Part shown: piece by piece, positions 1-5,294 of the stretch
How positions within the stretch are numbered: the first letter of the stretch is position 1
How the letters are laid out: the number at the start of each line of letters is the position of its first letter
Source: JACXVD01 sp047975785
GTDB taxonomy: Bacteria; Pseudomonadota; Alphaproteobacteria; Sphingomonadales; Sphingomonadaceae
Length of the DNA stretch: 5,294 bases
NCBI GenBank assembly: GCA_047975785.1
Contig: JBKEEC010000210.1
Span: 1 to 5,294, forward strand
Reading direction: 5' to 3'
The notes under the pieces: generated by a model
Seen by the model: only the letters and a program-made list of their open reading frames with translations
The model's database searches: none
What the model was told of the DNA's origin: nothing
Position numbers and translations under genes: made by a program

Positions 1-1
1 G

Positions 2-724
2 TCCAGTATTCGGAATTATTCGAATGAATCCAACTACCTTTATGGAATTAAGGCCGGCGCACCAAGAATAGTCAGGCTTTTGCGTGACTATGACATTATG
101 GCCAGCTGGACAGTGGCGGCAATGAGCCTGGAAAATCATCCGGAGATTGCGCAGGCCATTGTTGATCTGGGGCATGAGCCTGTAAGCCATGGATGGCGCT
201 GGGTGCACCAGTTCAAGATGAATGAAGACGAAGAACGAAACTTCATCCGGCAGTCGGTAGAAAGTATCGAGCGCAGCTGCGGAATACGCCCTTATGGATG
301 GCTCAGCCGCTATCTCCTGACAGACAATACGCGCCGGCTTCTGAGCGAAGAGGGCTTTACCTATCATATGGATGATTACTCGGGCGATGTGCCTTTTTGG
401 GATAAGAGTACAATACCGGGCAGGCCGATGTGTATTGTGCCATATCAGCTCGATTCCAACGATATGAAGATGTGGACCGATCCTGCACTGACCCCGCATC
501 AGTGGCTCGATTACGCAAAGGCCAATTTTGACCAGCTTTATCGAGAAGGCAATGAGGGCAATCCAAAAATGATGAGTCTGGGCTTGTATTTGCGCATTAT
601 TGGTCGTCCGGGACGTATATGGGCACTGGAAGAGTTTTTCCGCCATGTCCGGGCGCATGGTGACGTGTGGATCGCGACACGCAAGGAGATTGCCGACCAT
701 TTTATAGAGACTAATCAGGCATGA
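2..724 (+). CDS. Polysaccharide deacetylase family protein, allantoinase (PuuE)-like, 5'-truncated by window edge
   Basis: The frame is open from base 2, so the gene begins before the window; about 240 residues are visible, against roughly 300 for PuuE-type proteins. The first visible residues contain NYLYGIKAGAPRIVRLLR, which fits the segment of this family that follows the first catalytic motif. It is followed by an ASWTV strand, the NHPEIAQAI helix and GHEPVSHGWRW (His codons at 173-175 and 188-190), the counterpart of the second NodB-type motif. A later segment, GIRPYGW...TDNTRRLL..EGFTYHMDDYSGDVPFW, is characteristic of the PuuE branch rather than of chitin or peptidoglycan deacetylases. 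The family hydrolyses C-N bonds: allantoin ring opening in PuuE, N-acetyl groups in others. No signal peptide can be judged because the N-terminus, including the first Asp motif, is missing. The stop overlaps the next ATG (ATGA). Family call is firm; substrate is inference, and no purine-catabolism neighbours are present to support allantoin. Confidence 0.85.
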   Translation, partial: SSIRNYSNESNYLYGIKAGAPRIVRLLRDYDIMASWTVAAMSLENHPEIAQAIVDLGHEPVSHGWRWVHQFKMNEDEERNFIRQSVESIERSCGIRPYGWLSRYLLTDNTRRLLSEEGFTYHMDDYSGDVPFWDKSTIPGRPMCIVPYQLDSNDMKMWTDPALTPHQWLDYAKANFDQLYREGNEGNPKMMSLGLYLRIIGRPGRIWALEEFFRHVRAHGDVWIATRKEIADHFIETNQA

Positions 725-1332
725 GCTTGCTACTGGAATTTGATGGGCCAACGGCCCATTTGCTGATCGACCGTGCGGAAAAACGTAACGCCTTCAATTT
801 GGAAATGTGGCAGACCATGCCTGACCTTCTGGAACAGGCCCGTGATCATCCGGACTGTCGGTTATTAGTGATACGCGCTGCTGAAAAAGGTGTGTTCTGT
901 GCTGGCGCCGATATTCGCGAATTATTGACACACAAGGATGACCCTGTCTGGAGAGCGGCCAATCAGGCAGCCATCAACAAAGTACAGAGTGATCTTGCCC
1001 GGCTCGACTTGCCAACGCTTGCATTTGTCGAGGGTGATTGTGTGGGGGGAGGTTGCGGTATTGCACTGGCCTGTGATCTGCGCGTGACAACGGAGGCTGC
1101 ACGTTTCGGCATTACTCCGGCAAAGTTGGGGCTGGTATATCCTTTGCATGATATCAAGCTGTTGTGCGATCTGGTTGGGCCAGGGCAGGCAAAACGCATA
1201 TTGTTCACGGGCAGCCTGATCAATGCAAAAGAAGCGTTACGTATCGGGTTGGTGGAAATTCTGGCTGATAATCCGTGCGAAGTTGTAGAGGCTATTATTG
1301 CTGCTAGCCCGTATTCGTTGCTAGAGACATAG
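721..1332 (+). CDS. Crotonase-superfamily (enoyl-CoA hydratase/isomerase) protein, truncated by tandem in-frame stops
   Basis: The 203 readable residues follow the crotonase fold in order: LLIDRAEKRNAFN (14-26), the first oxyanion-hole segment FCAGADIREL (59-68), the second one VGGGCGIALACDLRV (108-122), FGITPAKLGLVYP (129-141) and the AKRILFTG..NAKEALRIGLV helix region (157-178). Family members bind acyl-CoA thioesters and stabilise an enolate. The two glutamates of canonical hydratases (rat Glu144 and Glu164) are absent: Gly113 sits at the first position and Pro133/Ala134 at the second, so simple double-bond hydration is unlikely and another crotonase reaction is expected. Reading stops at TAG (1330-1332), directly followed by TAA. 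The same frame then continues with a normal crotonase C-terminus to 1476. The expected full length would be 251 residues, normal for the family. The missing tail normally packs against the active site and the oligomer interface, so this product is probably inactive. Start is the ATG overlapping the preceding stop. Confidence 0.82.
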   Translation: MSLLLEFDGPTAHLLIDRAEKRNAFNLEMWQTMPDLLEQARDHPDCRLLVIRAAEKGVFCAGADIRELLTHKDDPVWRAANQAAINKVQSDLARLDLPTLAFVEGDCVGGGCGIALACDLRVTTEAARFGITPAKLGLVYPLHDIKLLCDLVGPGQAKRILFTGSLINAKEALRIGLVEILADNPCEVVEAIIAASPYSLLET

Positions 1333-1476
1333 TAATTTATCCGTCGTACACTGGATGGGCAGGTGCAGGATGATGCAGAAACCATGCAAATCTTCGCTGA
1401 CGCATTCACCGGGCCAGATTTCCATGAAGGCACTACGGCCTTTGTTGAAAAACGAAAACCGGACTTTGGCCAGTGA
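1333..1476 (+). pseudogene. Detached C-terminal part of the crotonase-family gene
   Basis: After the TAA codon at 1333-1335 the same reading frame encodes about 46 residues without interruption: FIRRTLDG, then MQIFADAF, then FHEGTTAFVEKRKPDF, ending at TGA 1474-1476. The pattern F-x-EG-x-x-AF-x-EKR-x-P-x-F is the usual C-terminus of enoyl-CoA hydratase/isomerase proteins, so this is the tail of the gene starting at 721 and not a separate gene. No frameshift is needed to join the parts; only the two stop codons separate them. The terminal stop overlaps the GTG of the next gene (GTGA), as expected if 1476 is the ancestral end. An in-frame ATG at 1384 lacks a convincing ribosome binding site, so independent translation of the tail is doubtful. 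Confidence 0.8.
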
Positions 1477-2372
1477 TCATCGCTCACGGAACAATATTGG
1501 GGGGGCTATCCACTGTTCCCGATCTCGATAACGCGATAGTGGCCTATAGGGATGTTCTCCAACTGGAGTTGATCGAGCGCGGTGTGGTGGATGTTGCCCT
1601 CGCAACAAGCTGGGGGTGCCCGGGCAATGCAGGTTCTCCTTGCGCCATTCTTCGTCCCACTAGCGGAGAAGGGTGTTGGTTCCGTCTGGTTGAGCAGTCA
1701 GCGCACCCGGCTTTTCATGCTAACCGTAGTTATGGCTGGGCGGCGTTTGAAGTTGTAGTTAAAAATGTCTGGCACTGGGCTGAGGCCTTGCCTCCCGACC
1801 TTTTTACAATTGCTGGCCCTCCCAAGAACCTGAAGAATATGAAGCCTGCCTTCATCCCCATGCAGGTTTTGGGGACGGGGCAGGAAATGCTTTATCTTAA
1901 TCAGGTTCTGGGTGATCTTCCGGAAACTGACCTTCCACGTGCAAATGCAGATGTGGATCGTATTTTCATCGTTATTCTTGCCAGTGCTGATCGGGAAGCC
2001 AGCGCAGCATGGTATAGCAAACGGATAGGACTGGATCGGGCCAGTGATTATACTCTGCCCTATTCCATGATAAATCGGGCCTTTGATCTGCCTGCGGATT
2101 ATCTCTCGACCATTACCATGATGCAGAGTGGACGAATGCCGATCGTCGAGATTGACGATTACCCTCATGAAGCCGTCGTGCGTGCTCGTTTTGAAGGCAT
2201 GTTGCCACCTGCCAATGCCCTGGTAACACTGGCTGTTCGGAATCTGTCCGATTGCGATGTAGACTGGATCGCTCCCCCAGCCGTGCATGGCGGAGTGATG
2301 TATGAAGGACGGAGGGCAGCGAGCACTCTTGGTCCGTCAGGGGAATTGTTGGAGCTGGTGGAGGTTGGATAA
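1473..2372 (+). CDS. VOC superfamily (glyoxalase/bleomycin resistance/dioxygenase fold) protein, two modules
   Basis: This 299-residue protein has two VOC-type beta-alpha-beta-beta-beta repeats. The first runs roughly from residue 4 (HGTILGGLSTVPDLDNAIVAYRDVLQ, the typical opening strand and helix with the Y-x-D-V-L signature) to about 145 (GQEMLYLNQV). The second runs from about 162 (DRIFIVILASADREASAAWYSKRIGL) to the end (GPSGELLELVEVG, the usual closing G-x-L-x-E-L strand). Family members use paired modules to hold a metal and a small substrate: isomerases, epimerases, ring-cleaving dioxygenases and binding proteins. His5 and Glu294 lie at positions where ligands often occur, but the second module's first strand has no His, so a complete metal site is not evident. 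Start is GTG, overlapping the ancestral crotonase stop (GTGA), with only a weak Shine-Dalgarno; translation probably depended on coupling to the upstream gene. The next gene overlaps by one base. Specific reaction unknown. Confidence 0.85.
   Translation: MIIAHGTILGGLSTVPDLDNAIVAYRDVLQLELIERGVVDVALATSWGCPGNAGSPCAILRPTSGEGCWFRLVEQSAHPAFHANRSYGWAAFEVVVKNVWHWAEALPPDLFTIAGPPKNLKNMKPAFIPMQVLGTGQEMLYLNQVLGDLPETDLPRANADVDRIFIVILASADREASAAWYSKRIGLDRASDYTLPYSMINRAFDLPADYLSTITMMQSGRMPIVEIDDYPHEAVVRARFEGMLPPANALVTLAVRNLSDCDVDWIAPPAVHGGVMYEGRRAASTLGPSGELLELVEVG
2360..2364 (+). promoter_or_regulatory. Shine-Dalgarno GGAGG for the exported LolA-like protein
   Basis: GGAGG lies within the last codons of the VOC gene, seven bases before the ATG at 2372. 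It is one of the strongest ribosome binding sites in the window and favours 2372 over the internal ATG at 2429 as the start. Confidence 0.55.
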
Positions 2373-3205
2373 TGATTGAACTTACAACGTTCCGGTATGA
2401 AAATCCTGTGTTTGCGAGAACCGGACCTATGGGCAGGATATGGCTTCCTGTCTTGACTTTCATACTGACGGTTACCGCCTTTTTTTATAGCACACAATTG
2501 TTTGCGCAGAACACCCCTTCACAGACAGCACGAGAGATTGTGGAGGCGGGGATCACGGCACATGGCGGTAAAATCTGGCTCTATCCGGATACTCTTATGC
2601 TGGAAGGCGAAGCTGATTTTTACAACCCTTCCACAGGCAGTATTAGCGCTCATGCCGATAGTTACCGCATGTGGCGGCAAATGGATAATGACCGACGGGT
2701 AGCTCATGGTGCGCAAGGCAAGGTTCGTATTACCGCCAAGGCAGGAGACAGGGTTATTTTCGAAGTCGGTTATGACGGTGAACAGACATGGACGGATAAG
2801 GGCATTATGCCACAGGAACAGGCTGATGTTTATTGGGCCAATAATTTCGGTTTTGGCATTATTCGTTCTGCTCTGAATGACGGCTTTCAACTGGAGCGGG
2901 CCCCATCCCGTGATATTGACGGTCACATGGTGGATCTGATCCGTGTGATCGATCCGCAGGGACAACAGACCCTGTTCGGTTTTGATCGTGAAAGCCATCT
3001 TATTCGATACATGGCCTTTCGCTCGCCCCGCGGTTTCCACGAACGCTATTACGATGATTTTATGCGCTTGCCACTAAATGGCTGGGTGCAGGCGCGCAGC
3101 GTCACATTGTTTTATGACGGAGTGAAGGCAAACAGGGTATTTTGGCAGACAGTGGTCGTAGGAAAAACAATCACCCCCGCTTTGTTCACACATCCTCCCG
3201 GATAA
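2372..3205 (+). CDS. Exported protein of unknown function, probable LolA-like (lipoprotein-carrier-type) beta fold
   Basis: A hydrophobic segment at residues 23-39 followed by TQLFA-QN looks like a signal peptide cleaved by signal peptidase I after about Ala45; there is no lipobox Cys. The mature part opens with an amphipathic helix (TAREIVEAGITAHGG) and then alternating short beta segments with many aromatic residues (MLEGEADFYN, SYRMWRQM, VIFEVGYDGEQTWTD, GHMVDLIRVI, QTLFGFDRESHLIRYMAF, WVQARSVTLFYDG). This arrangement resembles periplasmic LolA/LolB-type half-barrels that hold a hydrophobic ligand; the resemblance is by eye only. Start at 2372 overlaps the previous stop (TAATG) and has a good GGAGG. 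The alternative ATG at 2429 would give a neater 26-residue signal peptide (MGRIWLP...), so the true N-terminus is not settled. It is the last gene of the first unit, followed by a terminator. Likely periplasmic; a role in binding or transport of the pathway's substrate is inference. Confidence 0.78.
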   Translation: MIELTTFRYENPVFARTGPMGRIWLPVLTFILTVTAFFYSTQLFAQNTPSQTAREIVEAGITAHGGKIWLYPDTLMLEGEADFYNPSTGSISAHADSYRMWRQMDNDRRVAHGAQGKVRITAKAGDRVIFEVGYDGEQTWTDKGIMPQEQADVYWANNFGFGIIRSALNDGFQLERAPSRDIDGHMVDLIRVIDPQGQQTLFGFDRESHLIRYMAFRSPRGFHERYYDDFMRLPLNGWVQARSVTLFYDGVKANRVFWQTVVVGKTITPALFTHPPG

Positions 3206-3284
3206 ACCAGAGATCTTGGAGAGCAGGCAAACGAGTAAGCAGGCCGGAAAAGTCCATCAATTCCTGTTAGAAATCAATATATGG
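3206..3284. other. Intergenic leader of the terminator, no gene seen
   Basis: This short non-coding stretch between the exported-protein gene and the terminator holds no convincing ORF, RNA gene or repeat. Confidence 0.5.
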
Positions 3285-3313
3285 GCAGGGTGCCAATAAT
3301 ATCCCTGCTTTTT
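3285..3313 (+). terminator. Rho-independent terminator closing the first unit
   Basis: GCAGGG (3285-3290) pairs with CCCTGC (3303-3308), with a 12-base loop, followed at once by TTTTT (3309-3313). Two G-T wobble pairs could extend the stem at its base. The stem is only six strict pairs and the loop is large, so strength is moderate, but position (about 80 bases after the last stop and before the next promoter) fits well. Confidence 0.6.
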
Positions 3314-3334
3314 GTCGACCGATTACGGAAACCG

Positions 3335-3363
3335 TTGACAGATTTATTAACCTTCGCCAAAGT
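3335..3363 (+). promoter_or_regulatory. Probable sigma-70-type promoter of the methyltransferase unit
   Basis: TTGACA at 3335-3340 is a perfect -35 consensus. With a 17-base spacer the -10 would be CAAAGT (3358-3363), a poor match to TATAAT, which would suit an activated or weak promoter or a species with relaxed -10 rules. The proposed -10 overlaps the left arm of the 22-bp palindrome, so a protein bound there would compete with RNA polymerase. Transcription start is not determinable by reading. Confidence 0.4.
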
Positions 3364-3379
3364 TGTCCGGACAACTTTG
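3358..3379. promoter_or_regulatory. Perfect 22-bp palindrome, candidate operator
   Basis: The half-site CAAAGTTGTCC is followed immediately by its exact reverse complement, with no central spacer and no mismatch over 22 bases. The core TTGTCC/GGACAA is of the size and symmetry bound by dimeric helix-turn-helix repressors such as GntR, TetR or MarR types. It lies 18 bases downstream of a TTGACA box and ends four bases before the Shine-Dalgarno of the methyltransferase gene, so repression by blocking the promoter is the simplest reading. In RNA it could also fold as a nine-pair hairpin with a CCGG loop next to the ribosome binding site. No regulator gene is visible in the window. Confidence 0.65.
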
Positions 3380-3382
3380 AAA

Positions 3383-3388
3383 GAGGAA
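3383..3388 (+). promoter_or_regulatory. Shine-Dalgarno GAGGAA of the methyltransferase gene
   Basis: GAGGAA ends five bases before the ATG at 3394, which supports that start; no in-frame alternative with a comparable site was seen upstream. Confidence 0.6.
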
Positions 3389-3393
3389 ATCAC

Positions 3394-4611
3394 ATGGCTG
3401 ACGACCTGCCTCCTCCGTTCACAGCTTTGACAAGGCATCCCATGATGCCGCAAACGAAGCATGATGAAGCCGCGCGGTTTAATTTCCTGACCCATTTCAA
3501 TCGCTATTTGTCTGGCACGATCGGGGCTGGCAACAAGCTGGCCTTTGAAGCGCATGTGCTACCTGCATTTCGTGTCGAACATGGTCGCGACCCGCAGCAT
3601 CGTTATGAAATCCGCGATGCGATGAACAACGATTCATGGCACCGTACATGGTCTTCACTGAAACGCAATTCTATGGAAATGCGCCAACATAACGGGCGCC
3701 AGATTGTTTTGCGTCAGCTAGATGAACTTGATGCGCAGGCGCGACAGTTCAATGAACATTCGGGTATGCTGGAGCTGGATAGTGATGTTGCACAACCCGA
3801 ATATCAGACTGCTGTTGACATTCACTGTCAGCCCGGAGGGTATCATGGAGGTGAACGGGAGAATGATGTCACTGTTGGGGCCAACTATGATGTCGGACTG
3901 TTTGCTACAACTGGAGGTGCCTTGGGCGGACTGAATGATGGTGGTGGGCAGGCAGTGGTCGCCTGGGCGAAAATGGAGCGGCCGGATTGGCAGCCGAGGC
4001 GTATTCTGGATATCGGATGCACTATTGGCCATAATGCAGTTCCTATTGCGCAAGCTTATCCTGATACAGAAGTGGTCGCGATTGATACGGCGGCTGCATC
4101 CCTGCGCTATGGCGCTGCGCGTGCAGCGGCGCTCGGAGTTAAAAATATCCGTTTTATTCAGGCCAGCGGAGAGGATCTTTCGCGCTGGGATGACGCCACC
4201 TTTGATTGGGTTCAGACCACGATGTTTCTGCACGAGCTATCCGCTCGTGCCATGCCGAAGATTCTCAAAGAAGCAAATCGGGTTCTCATTCCTGGAGGGC
4301 TTCTGCTTCATATCGAGCAGCCGCAATACAGCCCTGACATGCCCTTGTTCGAGCAGTTTATGCGGGACTGGGATGCCTTCAATAATAATGAACCTTTCTG
4401 GTCAGCCATGCACGGACAGAACATTTACGAGGTGATGGAACGGGCAGGTTTTCCGAAAGATTGCCAATTCTCAACCGGAGTTCGGGCTGTGGTTGATACA
4501 TCAATCTTCCCTGATGCTCCGGATGGTGAACAGGAAGATTATGGCCGGGCGGCAATATGGAATGCTTATGGAGCGTGGAAACCGGCACAGAATAAGGCAG
4601 TAGCAGCATGA
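3394..4611 (+). CDS. Class I SAM-dependent methyltransferase with long N-terminal extension
   Basis: The C-terminal half of this 405-residue protein is a Rossmann-type methyltransferase. Motif I is RILDIGCTIGHNAVPIA (203-219), with Thr210 where most members have Gly; the acidic end of strand 2 is VVAIDTA (228-233); strand 4 is FDWVQTTMFLHEL (270-282); and the post-motif segment is EANRVLIPGGLLLHIEQ (293-309). The first 190 residues are mostly helical and polar, with no motif I recognised; they include a region rich in His, Trp and Arg (RYEIRDAMNNDSWHRTWSSLKR, 70-91) and a glycine-rich stretch GGALGGLNDGGGQ (174-186) just before the catalytic domain. There is no signal peptide or membrane segment, so it should be cytosolic. 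Acceptor substrate unknown; small-molecule O-, N- or C-methylation is more likely than nucleic-acid methylation, given the absence of NPPY-type motifs. First gene of its unit, behind the palindrome; overlaps the next gene by four bases (ATGA). Confidence 0.88.
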   Translation: MADDLPPPFTALTRHPMMPQTKHDEAARFNFLTHFNRYLSGTIGAGNKLAFEAHVLPAFRVEHGRDPQHRYEIRDAMNNDSWHRTWSSLKRNSMEMRQHNGRQIVLRQLDELDAQARQFNEHSGMLELDSDVAQPEYQTAVDIHCQPGGYHGGERENDVTVGANYDVGLFATTGGALGGLNDGGGQAVVAWAKMERPDWQPRRILDIGCTIGHNAVPIAQAYPDTEVVAIDTAAASLRYGAARAAALGVKNIRFIQASGEDLSRWDDATFDWVQTTMFLHELSARAMPKILKEANRVLIPGGLLLHIEQPQYSPDMPLFEQFMRDWDAFNNNEPFWSAMHGQNIYEVMERAGFPKDCQFSTGVRAVVDTSIFPDAPDGEQEDYGRAAIWNAYGAWKPAQNKAVAA

Positions 4612-4967
4612 GTGAAGAATTCGACTGGGTCACCCTGTCCGGACGAAAGGCAAAAGGCCTGAGTCCCGAATATTTTGACGATCCGGCGCTGGACCGGCTT
4701 TATTCGCTGACTCTGGCGTTGGCAGGTGAAGTGTCGGTGCTTCGTGAAAGACAAGACACAGTAGAACGGCTTCTGGAAGCAAAGGGAACGATCAGCCGCG
4801 CAGATATAGAAACCTTTGCTCCAGAAGGGGAGGTTGCCCGCGAACGGAGCATGGAAACGCGAGCCTATATTGCTCGGATTATGAGAGGCTTTCAGCAACA
4901 GATGGAAGCAATGAAAAGTCCTGATCCTCCCGTCACGGAATGGGTTGAGAAATTTTCACAGAAATAA
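4608..4967 (+). CDS. Small coiled-coil-like protein of unknown function
   Basis: This 119-residue acidic, soluble protein starts at the ATG that overlaps the methyltransferase stop (ATGA), so it is almost certainly co-translated. Residues about 27-60 (LDRLYSLTLALAGEVSVLRERQ...VERLLEAKG) show heptad spacing of Leu, Val and Ala typical of a coiled coil. A second helix is likely at 76-102 (VARERSMETRAYIARIMRGFQQQMEAM), followed by a Pro-rich, charged tail. No catalytic motif, cysteine, signal peptide or membrane segment is present. The reading frame has codon use like its neighbours and a clear overlap, so it is a real gene. A dimerising partner or stabilising subunit of the methyltransferase is an attractive inference from gene order and overlap, but nothing in the sequence proves it. 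I do not recognise the family. Confidence 0.78.
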   Translation: MSEEFDWVTLSGRKAKGLSPEYFDDPALDRLYSLTLALAGEVSVLRERQDTVERLLEAKGTISRADIETFAPEGEVARERSMETRAYIARIMRGFQQQMEAMKSPDPPVTEWVEKFSQK

Positions 4968-4994
4968 TCGGGTTCGCGTTTTCGGGGGGTTGTC

Positions 4995-5294
4995 ATGGAT
5001 GAAGTATTGGTATTGCGCTGGGTTCATATCCTGGCCATGGTTTACTGGCTGGGAGGGGAATGGGGGGTATTCCAGACCAGCTATAATGTAATCAATCGCA
5101 GTCTGTTGCTGGAAGAACGCCGAAGGCACATGGAAACTGCCTACCGAATTGATATTCTGGCCCGCACCGGCATAATTCTTTTGCTTCCTCTAGGGTTGCA
5201 TATGGGTTACACTTACGGATTACAGCCGTATGGCCAGCCATACCTGACCTATATGTGGTTTTTTGTCGTCGGCTGGTTAGGCCTCGCCTGGACA
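4995..5294 (+). CDS. Multi-pass inner-membrane protein, CopD/DUF2269-like, 3'-truncated by window edge
   Basis: An ATG at 4995 opens a frame that stays open to the last base, giving 100 residues. Three hydrophobic segments are visible: about 5-26 (LVLRWVHILAMVYWLGGEWGVF), 53-74 (DILARTGIILLLPLGLHMGYTY) and 83-99 (YLTYMWFFVVGWLGLAW). They are separated by a charged loop, LLLEERRRHMETAYR, predicted cytoplasmic. The opening R-W-V-H-I-L-A-M-V-x-W-L-G-G pattern, with His11, and His69 in the second helix recall small integral-membrane proteins of the CopD/DUF2269 type, where such histidines may bind haem or metal. This is resemblance by eye. A G-run at 4984-4989 five bases before the ATG is the only Shine-Dalgarno candidate. 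The gap to the preceding gene is 27 bases with no terminator, so it probably belongs to the same unit. A downstream end and further helices lie outside the window. Confidence 0.78.
   Translation, partial: MDEVLVLRWVHILAMVYWLGGEWGVFQTSYNVINRSLLLEERRRHMETAYRIDILARTGIILLLPLGLHMGYTYGLQPYGQPYLTYMWFFVVGWLGLAWT

Noticed and set aside
80..724. TTG at 80 as start of the deacetylase gene
   Set aside because: The same frame is open back to base 2 and those 26 residues fit the family, so the gene starts outside the window.
1330..1335. Reassigned stop codons (UAG/UAA read as an amino acid)
   Set aside because: TAA ends the VOC, exported-protein and coiled-coil genes here at sensible positions, so general reassignment of UAA is not credible; local readthrough of two stops in a row is also unlikely.
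963..1487. Long minus-strand ORF opposite the crotonase gene (and similar ones at 1698-2288, 2519-3040, 3718-4233)
   Set aside because: Each lies fully opposite a gene with clear family motifs, lacks recognisable protein features and has no ribosome binding site or operon context; they are shadows of plus-strand coding.
3358..3379. Palindrome as a transcription terminator
   Set aside because: No T-run follows; it is directly followed by a ribosome binding site and a start codon, and a better terminator lies at 3285-3313.
3274..3555. Minus-strand ORF across the promoter region
   Set aside because: It would read through the terminator, the palindrome and the start of the methyltransferase gene, and its translation shows no recognisable motif.
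3722..4435. Plus-strand ORFs in another frame within the methyltransferase gene (3722-3934, 3935-4435)
   Set aside because: They overlap the methyltransferase, whose motifs run through the whole region, and encode low-plausibility proteins.
4968..4994. Possible promoter or terminator between the coiled-coil gene and the membrane-protein gene
   Set aside because: The 27-base gap has only a G-run; no stem with T-run and no -35/-10 pair could be found.

Overview
The window carries seven genes, all on the plus strand, tightly packed (several stop/start overlaps of 1-4 bases) in two apparent transcription units. Base composition looks near 50% G+C by eye (not computed). Gene content (allantoinase-like polysaccharide deacetylase, crotonase-fold enzyme, VOC protein, exported LolA-like protein, methyltransferase, CopD-like membrane protein) and the degenerate promoter suggest a Gram-negative proteobacterium, perhaps an alphaproteobacterium. 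There is no rRNA, tRNA or housekeeping marker to prove this. No mobile element, CRISPR array or RNA gene was seen.

Unit 1 (start of window to about 3205): a polysaccharide-deacetylase/PuuE-type hydrolase cut by the left edge; a crotonase-superfamily (enoyl-CoA hydratase/isomerase) gene broken by two consecutive in-frame stop codons, TAG TAA at 1330-1335; a two-module VOC (glyoxalase/dioxygenase fold) protein; and an exported protein with a signal peptide and a probable LolA-like beta fold. Junctions are ATGA, GTGA and TAATG overlaps, so these genes are translationally coupled and probably serve one pathway, plausibly turnover of a small molecule with amide or CoA-thioester chemistry. The substrate is unknown. 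A hairpin plus T-run at 3285-3313 closes the unit.

Unit 2 (about 3335 to end of window): a TTGACA -35 box, a perfect 22-bp palindrome lying where the -10/start region should be (a strong operator candidate), a good Shine-Dalgarno, then a class I SAM-dependent methyltransferase with a long N-terminal extension, a 119-residue coiled-coil-like protein overlapping it by four bases, and the first 100 residues of a multi-pass membrane protein cut by the right edge.

The points most worth following up are the tandem nonsense codons inside an otherwise intact crotonase gene, the palindrome at the second promoter, and the conserved-looking but functionally unassigned partnership of the two units.
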